64,000 bases of DNA from an uncultured Tateyamaria sp. (lineage in GTDB: Bacteria > Pseudomonadota > Alphaproteobacteria > Rhodobacterales > Rhodobacteraceae): contig NZ_CANMEU010000002.1 of assembly GCF_947497045.1 (NCBI RefSeq), positions 186,001 through 250,000 of the forward strand, given 5' to 3'. The notes below the pieces were generated by a model that was not told where the DNA came from, ran no database searches, and was given only the letters and a program-made list of their open reading frames with translations. The stretch's first letter is position 1. Each line of letters begins with the position of its first letter. This document shows positions 49,220 to 57,432 of this stretch, piece after piece. The position numbers and the translations under genes were made by a program.

Positions 49220-50866
49220 TTGAACATTCTGTTCGTGATGTATGACCAGCTGCGGTTCGACTATCTGAGCTGTGCGGGCCATCCGACCCTGCACACCCCC
49301 AATTTTGACCATGTGGCGGCCATGGGCGTGCGCTTTACCAATGCCTATGTGCAATCGCCCATCTGTGGCGGGTCGCGTATGTGCTATTACACCGGGCGTT
49401 ATGCGGCCAGCCACGGGGCGCATTGGAACGGCTTTCCGCTGCGGGTGGGCGAGCAAACCATGGGTGATCATCTGCGCGCGCTTGGCATGTCCTGCCATCT
49501 GATCGGCAAGACGCATATGAAAGTCGATGCGGCTGGTATGGAGCGGCTTGGGCTGGACGCTGACAGCGTCATCGGGGTGCGCCAATCCGAATGCGGCTTT
49601 GATCCATGGGTGCGCGATGACGGGCTTTGGGCCGAAGGGCCGGACGGTTTTTATGACGAAAAACGAAGCCCTTACAACGAATACCTCAAGTCCAGGGGAT
49701 ATGACGGCACCAACCCCTGGGCGGATTATGCCAATGCAGGCATCAAGGACGGCCAGATCGCGTCGGGCTGGATGTTTGACAACACCGATCTGCCCGCCAA
49801 TATCCGCGAAGAAGACAGCGAGACACCCTGGCTGACCTCAGAGGCGATCACGTTCATCGACGCGACCCATGGCCCGTGGTGCGCGCATCTGAGCTATATC
49901 AAGCCGCACTGGCCCTACATTGTGCCCGAACCCTATGCCTCGATGTATGGTCCCGAACACATCCCCGCGCCGATGCGCGACGCGGCTGAGCGCGAGGATG
50001 CCCACCCGATCCTTGACGCCTTTATGAACGGCCCCGTGGGCCGCGCCTTTCAGGATGAGGAGGTTCGCGCCAAGGTGATCCCCGCCTATATGGGCCTGAT
50101 CAAGCAATGCGATGACCAGTTGGGCCGCCTGCTCGACCACCTGGAGGCGACAGGGCAGATGGAGCACACCATGATCGTGCTCACCTCGGATCATGGCGAC
50201 TATCTGGGCGATCATTGGCTGGGCGAAAAGAACCTGTTTCACGACCCCTCGGTCAAGGTGCCGATGATCCTCTATGACCCGCGCAGCGACGCGGATGACA
50301 CACGCGGCACCGTGTCGGACGTACTGGTCGAATCGATTGACCTGGCCGCAACCTTTGTCGAGGCCGCAGGCGGCACGGTTCCCGATCACATCATCGAGGG
50401 GCGCAGCCTGATGCCATGGGTGCATGGGAACACGCCCGAGTGGCGGGACTACGTGATCTCGGAATACGACTTTTCCGCCCAGGCCCCCGCAGTCAAACTG
50501 GGGCTTGCCCCGCGTGACTGCCGCCTGTTCATGGTCTTTGACGGACGCTACAAACTGATGCACTGCGCCGCCGACAGCTTGCGCGACATGCTGTTTGACC
50601 TGCAAGACGATCCGCAGGAACTGCACGATCTGTGCAAGGGGAACACCCACCGGGACGTCGTTGCACGGCTGACCGGATATCTGCATGAGTGGGGGTTGCG
50701 CATGTCGCAGCGGGTCACAAAATCGGAAGCCGACATCGTGGCGTCACGCGGGGCCTCGACCGGCAAGGGAATCCTGCCCTTCCTCAAGGATGGCAGCGAG
50801 GTCGACGCGCGGCTGACCGAAAAATATCGCGGCCCCGCCCGGCAAAATCACCTCCCCAAAGACTAG
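49220..50866 (+). CDS. Sulfatase / phosphonate monoester hydrolase family protein
   Basis: A 548-residue alkaline-phosphatase-superfamily hydrolase, apparently starting at TTG because the first strand NILFVMYDQLR must be included. Metal ligands include Asp9 and the later SDHGDYLGDH. The nucleophile motif is CGGSR at residues 49-53 (SPICGGSRMCYYTGRY). Formylglycine maturation normally needs Cys-x-Pro/Ala-x-Arg, so the third-position Gly is atypical. No signal peptide is present, as in cytoplasmic phosphonate monoesterases and choline sulfatases. Substrate unknown. It follows the NrtS-like gene closely. Confidence 0.85.
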   Translation: MNILFVMYDQLRFDYLSCAGHPTLHTPNFDHVAAMGVRFTNAYVQSPICGGSRMCYYTGRYAASHGAHWNGFPLRVGEQTMGDHLRALGMSCHLIGKTHMKVDAAGMERLGLDADSVIGVRQSECGFDPWVRDDGLWAEGPDGFYDEKRSPYNEYLKSRGYDGTNPWADYANAGIKDGQIASGWMFDNTDLPANIREEDSETPWLTSEAITFIDATHGPWCAHLSYIKPHWPYIVPEPYASMYGPEHIPAPMRDAAEREDAHPILDAFMNGPVGRAFQDEEVRAKVIPAYMGLIKQCDDQLGRLLDHLEATGQMEHTMIVLTSDHGDYLGDHWLGEKNLFHDPSVKVPMILYDPRSDADDTRGTVSDVLVESIDLAATFVEAAGGTVPDHIIEGRSLMPWVHGNTPEWRDYVISEYDFSAQAPAVKLGLAPRDCRLFMVFDGRYKLMHCAADSLRDMLFDLQDDPQELHDLCKGNTHRDVVARLTGYLHEWGLRMSQRVTKSEADIVASRGASTGKGILPFLKDGSEVDARLTEKYRGPARQNHLPKD

Positions 50867-51019
50867 AACGTATCGGCAAAGACCCGCCAGTATCTCGCGC
50901 CATACGAGAATAACGCTCCTGTCTTTCTGCGGCCATGTCACAAATGTGTTGAGAAGCCGGGCTAAGCCCTGACCACGCGCTATTTCGCGCCTCAGCAATC
51001 CAACAGTACGGAGCCAGAT

Positions 51020-52927
51020 ATGAAAGATATCGATCAAGCCGCCATGTCCCCAGATGATTGGGATGAGATGATCTCTCCCCGCCCTGACGTGCAGGATTTC
51101 GACCGCGTGGTCGAAGCGGCGATTTCACGTCGTGGCTTTATGAACGGTGTCATTGCGTTTGGGTCGGGGGCCGCCGTGATGGGCACATCCATGCTCAAGG
51201 GCACGACTGCCATGGCGGGGCAATCGGACCGCTTTGCCTTCGAACAACTGCCGATCCAGACAGACGGCACCGTCCATGTCCCCGAAGGCTACGAATGGAA
51301 GATACTGGTGCGGTGGGGTGATCCGCTGTTTTCGGACGCACCTGCATTTGATGCCACCACCGGCATCCCCACAGAAGGTTCTGACCGGGTGTTCGGCGAA
51401 AACACCGATGGGATGGAGCTGTTCAACATCGGTGGCGGTACCGAATTGCTGGTTGTGAACTCGGAATATGTGAACACCACAACGAACCTGCCCCAGAACG
51501 AAGAAGGCAAGGTCGCCTCAGCCGAAGACGTGTTGCGCCTGCAAAACTTTCAGGGTGTGTCCGTCATGGAAGTCACCGAGGGCGAAAACGGGTGGGAGGT
51601 CGTGATCGACAGCCCCTATAACCGCCGCATCCACCACAACACGCCCATGACAATCGATGGTCCCGCCGCAGGCCACGACCTGCTCAAGACCGAGGCCGAT
51701 CCGACCGGCACTGCGTCTTTGGGCACGTTCAACAATTGCGGCTCGGGACGCACGCCGTGGGGGACGTACCTGACCTGTGAAGAAAATTTCAACGGCTATT
51801 TCGGTGCCACCGAAGTGCCTGAACTGGACGAGGCGACCGCCGCCGGGTTCATCCGCTATGGCGTAAACACCGAAGTCGACCCCAACCGCTACAACTACCA
51901 CGGGTTCGACGCGCGTTTTGACATCTCCAAAAACCCGAACGAACCGCACCGGGCCGGATATATCGTCGAGATCGACCCGGCCAAGCCTGACAGCACCCCC
52001 GTCAAGCACACCGCCTTGGGCCGTTTCAAACACGAGAATGCAGCTTATGCGCTCGCCCCCGATGGCCGGGTCGCCGTCTATATGGGCGATGATGAACGGG
52101 GCGAGTTCATGTACAAGTGGCTCAGCCGTGACAAATACGTGCCCGGCGGCGACACCTCGACCTTGCTGAGCGAGGGCCAGCTTTATGCGGCCAGGTTCAA
52201 CGATGACATGTCCGGTGAATGGGTTGCCCTGACCCCCGCTGCAACCGGCATGGATGCCGCCCAGATCGCGATCTTCAGCCGTATGGCCGCCTCTGCGGTG
52301 GGGGCCACGACAATGGACCGCCCCGAATGGGTCGCTGTGAACCCCACAGCGGTCGAGGCCTATTGCTGCCTGACCAACAACAAGAACCGGGGCGTGAAAC
52401 CCAATGCGGGCGGGGATGACACATCCGCCAATGGCCCCAACCCGCGGGAAGAAAACAACTTTGGGCAGATCGTACGCTGGCGCCCCGATGGGGACAACCA
52501 CGCGTCCAACACGTTTGAATGGGACCTTTATGTGATGGCCGGCAACCCGGTTGTGCATGGCGACACCGCCTATGGCGGGTCGGCAAATGTGAATGAGGGC
52601 AATATGTTCAACTCACCCGACGGGATGCAGTTCGACACAACCGGCATCATGTGGATCCAGACGGATGGTGACGACGAGAATGAGGGCGAGTTTGCGGGCA
52701 TGGGCAACAACCAGATGCTGGCAGGTGATCCGGTGACGGGCGAAATCCGCCGCTTTCTGACAGGTCCGAACGGAGCCGAGGTGACGGGGCTCACATGGTC
52801 CAGTGACCGGCGCACGATGTTTGTCGGCATCCAGCACCCCGACGCCCCCTTCCCGGACGGCGAAGGCTCCCTGCCCCGCTCGGCCATTGTGGCGGTGAAG
52901 CGGTCAGATGGGGCGCTGGTCGGGTAG
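51020..52927 (+). CDS. phoX: PhoX-family alkaline phosphatase (DUF839), Tat-exported
   Basis: A 635-residue phosphatase typical of marine bacteria for scavenging organic phosphate. A twin-arginine signal (SRRGFMNGVIAFGSG) starts near residue 37, after an unusually long acidic leader. The body shows VNSEYVNTTT, NNCGSGRTPWGTYLTCEENF with the Ca/Fe-binding Cys and Glu, YHGFDARFD, GRFKHENAAYA and RPEWVAVNP. PhoX uses Fe-Ca cofactors in the periplasm. A good ribosome site, GGAG, precedes the start. No clear Pho box was identified. Confidence 0.92.
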   Translation: MKDIDQAAMSPDDWDEMISPRPDVQDFDRVVEAAISRRGFMNGVIAFGSGAAVMGTSMLKGTTAMAGQSDRFAFEQLPIQTDGTVHVPEGYEWKILVRWGDPLFSDAPAFDATTGIPTEGSDRVFGENTDGMELFNIGGGTELLVVNSEYVNTTTNLPQNEEGKVASAEDVLRLQNFQGVSVMEVTEGENGWEVVIDSPYNRRIHHNTPMTIDGPAAGHDLLKTEADPTGTASLGTFNNCGSGRTPWGTYLTCEENFNGYFGATEVPELDEATAAGFIRYGVNTEVDPNRYNYHGFDARFDISKNPNEPHRAGYIVEIDPAKPDSTPVKHTALGRFKHENAAYALAPDGRVAVYMGDDERGEFMYKWLSRDKYVPGGDTSTLLSEGQLYAARFNDDMSGEWVALTPAATGMDAAQIAIFSRMAASAVGATTMDRPEWVAVNPTAVEAYCCLTNNKNRGVKPNAGGDDTSANGPNPREENNFGQIVRWRPDGDNHASNTFEWDLYVMAGNPVVHGDTAYGGSANVNEGNMFNSPDGMQFDTTGIMWIQTDGDDENEGEFAGMGNNQMLAGDPVTGEIRRFLTGPNGAEVTGLTWSSDRRTMFVGIQHPDAPFPDGEGSLPRSAIVAVKRSDGALVG

Positions 52928-53009
52928 GTAAGCACGGCCGGGCTGCATTGACGACACTGACGGGTGCAGAGCAATCTGCGCCCGTTTGTTCGACGCGCAT
53001 GTTCATGCC

Positions 53010-53723
53010 TTAATCCTCGTGCCGGGCATTGATCCGGCGTGACACCGAATAGGGGCCGTCCGGCTTGGTTCGGTCGAGGCGGAACAGTGTCGCGGTGCTA
53101 TAGCTGCCCTCAAGGGACGCCGCCGCCATCATCACCAGCAAAGTCGCGTTTGGAACGGTCTTGGTCGACAGGCTGTCCACCACCTCAAAGGTGAATTGGT
53201 CCGCGTCGATGGTCAACGTGCCCTGCCCGTCCTCAAACAGGATCGGCACAAGCCCATCCGGCGGGATCGCAACGATTTCATCGGAAACCATATCCGATAC
53301 CGGCAAGTCAAGAGTGGCCAGCGCCCCCTCATCCATACCTTGCGCGATCAGATCAGGGGCCGCGCGCAGATAGACACTTTCCTGCAAGGCCAGGCAGCGC
53401 AATCCATAATCCCGATAGATCGGCCACTCACTCGGGGCGTCCGGCTCCAATGCCGCAGCACGTGCCGCAAAGAAGGATGGGCAGGACGACACAGCGATCT
53501 CGCGTCCCGTATCTGCCCCTTCCTGAATGATGAACTGATCCTGCCATTGCGCGGTCAAGAGTTGTTCAATCGCGTCTGGCGCATTTGCCGCCCCATCAAG
53601 CACAAAGAAACGTTCAAACCCGGACGGGGCCAGTGTCGGCAATTCATCCGCATGACCCTCATACCCTGCTGCGATGGCCAAGCAGACCAAGGGTGCGCGG
53701 GCCAGATATCGGTAAGAGATCAT
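53010..53723 (-). CDS. Secreted protein of unknown function
   Basis: A 237-residue protein with a signal peptide (VCLAIAAGYEGHA), one Cys pair in the mature chain (SSCPSFF and GLRCLAL) and a mixed alpha/beta profile. Its start overlaps the stop of the lysozyme-like gene (ATGA), so the two are translationally coupled. No family recognised. An inhibitor, receptor or partner of the coupled lysozyme is conceivable but untested. Confidence 0.65.
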   Translation of the reverse strand: MISYRYLARAPLVCLAIAAGYEGHADELPTLAPSGFERFFVLDGAANAPDAIEQLLTAQWQDQFIIQEGADTGREIAVSSCPSFFAARAAALEPDAPSEWPIYRDYGLRCLALQESVYLRAAPDLIAQGMDEGALATLDLPVSDMVSDEIVAIPPDGLVPILFEDGQGTLTIDADQFTFEVVDSLSTKTVPNATLLVMMAAASLEGSYSTATLFRLDRTKPDGPYSVSRRINARHED

Positions 53724-54301
53724 TTTTCATCTCCAGTGTCGTCCGCGGACTTCTTGGCTTCGCCTTCAAAGAGACCTTTGACAAAGGCATTGCGCGTGCC
53801 CGAAATCCCCTTGCGTTTGCATTCGCTGGCCGCTTTCGTCCAGTCCTTGTCCTTGACCGCCTTCACGAAGGTCGGGAATTTTTTGCGCAGGTTTGTCATG
53901 CCGAGGTTAAAGATCATGTCGAACAGGGCCAGTCGCACATCTTCGGAATAGGACGCGAAATCAGGAAATATCTTTTTGAGTTCCGTGCGAAAGCTCTTGA
54001 TATGCGCACTCATCTGCGCCTCGATCTTTGAGGAAGGCAATGTCAGGCTCTTGTCATGTTTGTAGGCGCTGGCCTTGAACCCTTTGCCCTTGGCAACAAC
54101 CGCATCCCAATCCGTCTTGATATCGGCCGCGCTGGCCGCCGCATTTTTGGCATTCACGAATGACAGCTTTTGAGCAGCTGCCAGATTTGGCAGCATGTGC
54201 CCTACGCCGACGGTCACCTTGCCAACACTGTCGAGATACATGTGCGGGATTTTGCCTTCGTACAGAACAAGCTTTTTCTTCAGTCGACTTTCAAGGCCCA
54301 T
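53720..54301 (-). CDS. T4-lysozyme-fold (GH24/pesticin-like) protein
   Basis: A 193-residue protein whose N-terminus carries the catalytic layout of phage T4 lysozyme: Glu15 (LYEGK), Asp24 (YLDSVG), Thr30 (KVTVGVGH). The spacing 9 and 6 is the same as E11-D20-T26 in T4 lysozyme. A later helix, LALFDMIFNLGM, also matches. There is no signal peptide; the N-terminus and C-terminal tail are charged and Lys-rich. It is not in a phage context. It could be a murein hydrolase that leaves through a holin-like or secretion route. It is coupled to a secreted protein gene. Confidence 0.8.
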   Translation of the reverse strand: MGLESRLKKKLVLYEGKIPHMYLDSVGKVTVGVGHMLPNLAAAQKLSFVNAKNAAASAADIKTDWDAVVAKGKGFKASAYKHDKSLTLPSSKIEAQMSAHIKSFRTELKKIFPDFASYSEDVRLALFDMIFNLGMTNLRKKFPTFVKAVKDKDWTKAASECKRKGISGTRNAFVKGLFEGEAKKSADDTGDEK

Positions 54302-54428
54302 AACAATGCGATCCAGACAATTGCTTCAATCAATGATGGAACTGTTGCACCGTCTTGAGGAGGTGACAAGCTGGTTGTGCCCGCCCACAGGCCCTGCAGA
54401 ATGCGCCCCGCCAACGTGCCTGCCCGCC

Positions 54429-56597
54429 TTAGCGTTCAAGTGTCGTCAAAATGCGGCTGTCCAGTGAATTGAGTGATCCAAGACGTTGGGCCAGTGCATC
54501 CGCATATCCACCCGCGGATTCCGTTGTCGGACGCACCCCATCAAATATCTGGCGGTCCGAGTGGATGACGATGATCTTGGTTTTGCCCAAGGACGTATCA
54601 TCAACCAGAAAGGCCAGCTTGCTGCCGTCCTGCCCGTCGGCTGCACTGTGCGCCACCCGAAGCCTCAGGTCGCCCCCGCGCCCGCCGCGCAGGTCCGCAA
54701 GGCTGTTGTCGGCCATAAAAAGGTTTGGCAGCAGGTGAAACACATTGCCCGAGACATCCAAGGCAGACACGAACAGATACCCGTCAGTCATCTCGGACGG
54801 GATGATGATTTCGATGACCGGATTCTGGCCAACATAAAAATCGCCCGTGGGGTTGAGCGTGCCGTCAGCCCCGTTCCTGAACTCGATACCAACGCCAGCC
54901 TCGGGGACATTTGGCAGAACGCCATCAATCAGACACAGCGTGGGGTTCAGAATGTCGACCTCAAGGGCGAGGCTGCGGTCCCCGATGGCCTCTGTCAACT
55001 GATCCGATAGGCTGTCGCGGCTTGCGGCACTGTCCAGCCGCCCGGCCACAAGCACCTGCCCCCCGTTTGGATAGCCCGTCAGCGGCGCGTCCATGACGTC
55101 CAGATCGCCGCAGTTTTGATGGGCTTGCAGGATCGGAGCCAGGGTCTGCGGGTCCAGAAACCGGGGGCCAAGGTCGATGCGTGCCACCACGTCGAGCGCG
55201 CCCTTGATATCCCCTTCGGTCAGGGCTGCGGTCAGCGTGTCCTGTTCCGTTTTATCGTAGGTCAGCCCGCTTATCTGGACGCGCTGCGCATCTGCGTGTA
55301 CCCGCCAGTCGGGCAGATGGCTGACCGCATCGACAAGGCGCAAAACATCAGCGTCCCAACTGGGCGGTATGTCCCCGGTGGCCAAGGTCAACTCGGTGGT
55401 GCCGCCCGATTGCCCGACCAGACTGTCCAACGCATCGCGGGCCGTTTCGGAGGGGACATGACCCACCGCCAACGGCTGTTCGTTTTCGGCGCGCGACACC
55501 ACCAGCGTGTAGGGATCGACCACCGGGTATTGCGGGCCAAGCAAGCCGTCCAAAGCACCTGATACGTAAGCGCCCGCGCCAATGGCTGCGACGGCGAGTA
55601 CAGCCAGAATGGGCACGATGCCCCGCCGCTTGGACGGCGTAACGGGGGGCGGCGTAGTCTCGACTGGTGCGATGGGGGCCTGTGTGACAGTCGATGCCTC
55701 AGGCCTTGCGTCCGGAGCGGGACGGCGCACGACAACGGTACGGTCCTCGTCAGCGGTATCGGGGGGCGCGAGCGCATCCAGGACGGCTTGGGCAGTTTGC
55801 AGACGATCTTCGCGATCCGGCGTCGTCATCCGGTCGATCAGGGATTTCAGCGGCTCGGGAACGCCGCTTGTGTCGAGGGGCTGCGCCTTGATCTTGACCA
55901 CATCCATAAGGTTGTTGCCGATATTGGGCTTTTTGCCGCGAAAGGTGGACAGCAGCAACGCCCCCAAAGCGTAGATATCGGCGCGCGCGTCGGTCTGCCC
56001 GCTCAGCTGTTCGGGGGCGGCATAGGCGTATTTGCCCGCAAACTCATTGCCCACAATCGTTTCGGCACCGGGGTTGGTGTCCTTGGCGATGCCAAAGTCG
56101 ATGATCACCGCGTCATTGGGATCACCATCGCGCAGGATGATGTTGTCGGGCGACAGATCGCGGTGAACGATATTCTTGCGATGGGCCGCGACCAGACCTT
56201 CGGCCACCCGGCGCGCCACGATCAACAGGTCCTGAGCCGACATTCCACCGTCCCTGAGCTTGCGATCCAGACCGGGGCCGTCGACATAATCCATCACCAG
56301 ATAGACATGCCCATCATCGGTGCGTTGGTTGTCGTAATAGCGCACAATCGCATCATGGCGGATTTCGCGCATCTCTTCTTCGCGGGTCATCAGCGCCAGA
56401 AAGGCTTCGTCGCGCGAAAACTCGGTGCGCAGGGCCTTGACCGCCACGACACGACCCGAAATCTCGCTTTTGGCGCGATAGACTTCGGATGTGCCGCCAA
56501 GGCCCAGCACCTTGTCGATGCGATAGGTGTTGTTGAGCACATCCCCGATCTGAAAGATGCCGCGATTGGCCCTGGAACTCACAATCGGCCCTCGCAT
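54429..56597 (-). CDS. Membrane Ser/Thr protein kinase with DUF4384-like C-terminal domain
   Basis: A 722-residue protein. The kinase domain (about 24-280) has glycine loop GLGGTSEVY, Lys54 (VAVKALR), HRDLSPDN with Asp147, DFG Asp167 and APEQ. The HRD loop has Ser where Lys is usual. A Pro/Thr-rich juxtamembrane stretch (280-325) and one membrane helix (326-346) follow. The exterior part includes a tandem BON-like stretch and, near 595-700, a DUF4384-like domain (GDFYVGQNPVIEIIIPSEM, GYLFVSALDVSGNVFHLLPN). Transmembrane signalling from envelope to cytoplasm is likely. It precedes the ompA-like gene's end by 31 bp. Confidence 0.85.
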   Translation of the reverse strand: MRGPIVSSRANRGIFQIGDVLNNTYRIDKVLGLGGTSEVYRAKSEISGRVVAVKALRTEFSRDEAFLALMTREEEMREIRHDAIVRYYDNQRTDDGHVYLVMDYVDGPGLDRKLRDGGMSAQDLLIVARRVAEGLVAAHRKNIVHRDLSPDNIILRDGDPNDAVIIDFGIAKDTNPGAETIVGNEFAGKYAYAAPEQLSGQTDARADIYALGALLLSTFRGKKPNIGNNLMDVVKIKAQPLDTSGVPEPLKSLIDRMTTPDREDRLQTAQAVLDALAPPDTADEDRTVVVRRPAPDARPEASTVTQAPIAPVETTPPPVTPSKRRGIVPILAVLAVAAIGAGAYVSGALDGLLGPQYPVVDPYTLVVSRAENEQPLAVGHVPSETARDALDSLVGQSGGTTELTLATGDIPPSWDADVLRLVDAVSHLPDWRVHADAQRVQISGLTYDKTEQDTLTAALTEGDIKGALDVVARIDLGPRFLDPQTLAPILQAHQNCGDLDVMDAPLTGYPNGGQVLVAGRLDSAASRDSLSDQLTEAIGDRSLALEVDILNPTLCLIDGVLPNVPEAGVGIEFRNGADGTLNPTGDFYVGQNPVIEIIIPSEMTDGYLFVSALDVSGNVFHLLPNLFMADNSLADLRGGRGGDLRLRVAHSAADGQDGSKLAFLVDDTSLGKTKIIVIHSDRQIFDGVRPTTESAGGYADALAQRLGSLNSLDSRILTTLER

Positions 56598-56628
56598 CGG
56601 ATCTTGGTGCCAGAGCCCATGTCCACGC

Positions 56629-57231
56629 TTAGCTCAACGCTTGGAATTCGACGCGCCGATTGACATCGCCCAAGGGATCATCAGGGTCAAACGGGAACCG
56701 CTCGCCCGCGCCCACCGCCTCCATCCGCTCGGCTGGATAGCCGCAATCAGTGATCAGAAAACGCTTCACCTCTTCGGCGCGCAGCTTTGAAAGGCGTTCA
56801 TTATAGCTGGTCGAGCCTGACGCATCGGTATGCCCCAGAATGCGTATCTTTTGGACGTCAGCCGCCTTGAGCGCGTCACATAACGCCCCCAGTTTCGGCC
56901 TTTGATCAGCGCGCAACGCGGCGGAGTCAAAATCGAAGGCCACATTGACGTTCACCTGCTCGTCCCTTGGGACAATCGCGGCAAGCTCTTCCGCCACCGG
57001 CGCATTGGTGGTCGTGGTCGCGGCGACCGTGGTGTCATTGGTCGTGGCGGTGTCTGTCGTTGCGGTCTGGGTGCTTGGCGTTGCAATCACCAGCCCGCGC
57101 GTTTTCTGCTTTTTGAAATTTTCCGTCATCTCTTCGACGGTTTGGTCGGCCGCGTTTTGCGCCATGGCGGGGGCGTGGAGGCCAGTAAGGCTGACCGTGG
57201 CTGCGACCAGAAATGTGTCGAGGCGTATCAT
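56629..57231 (-). CDS. OmpA-family peptidoglycan-binding protein
   Basis: A 200-residue protein with a signal peptide (MIRLDTFLVAATVSLTGLHAPAMA), a Thr/Ala-rich low-complexity linker (around 45-75) and a C-terminal OmpA domain: NVAFDFDSAALR, ILGHTDASGSTSYNERLSKLRAEEV with the Asp and Arg that bind diaminopimelate, and NRRVEF. It anchors something to murein in the periplasm. It is upstream of and in line with the Ser/Thr kinase, forming a likely two- to four-gene operon, and divergent from the caspase-lectin gene. Confidence 0.9.
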   Translation of the reverse strand: MIRLDTFLVAATVSLTGLHAPAMAQNAADQTVEEMTENFKKQKTRGLVIATPSTQTATTDTATTNDTTVAATTTTNAPVAEELAAIVPRDEQVNVNVAFDFDSAALRADQRPKLGALCDALKAADVQKIRILGHTDASGSTSYNERLSKLRAEEVKRFLITDCGYPAERMEAVGAGERFPFDPDDPLGDVNRRVEFQALS

Positions 57232-57375
57232 TGGAATTCCTTCATAAAAATATATGAGCAATCTGCCCAAAGCCTATCGCAACGGGCGACACATGCCAAA
57301 TTTTTTCGCCGCAGTGGCTCGGGGTACGCTGGCCGGGTGGTCAACCTCTCTGTCCTTCTTGCGTCCAGCATTTTG

Positions 57376-57403
57376 TTGCGACATTCGATCTGACGCGGAT
57401 AAC
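57376..57403 (+). promoter_or_regulatory. Possible promoter of the caspase-lectin gene
   Basis: TTGCGA (57376-57381), 16 bp, GATAAC (57398-57403), then about 30 bp to the start codon. The match is moderate. Confidence 0.35.
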
Positions 57404-57432
57404 ATTCCCCTACGTCAAGCGGAGACTTCGCC

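Noticed and set aside
50930-50975. Possible Pho box upstream of phoX
   Set aside because: TGTC and TGTG words are present, but the 11-bp repeat spacing of a Pho box is not met.
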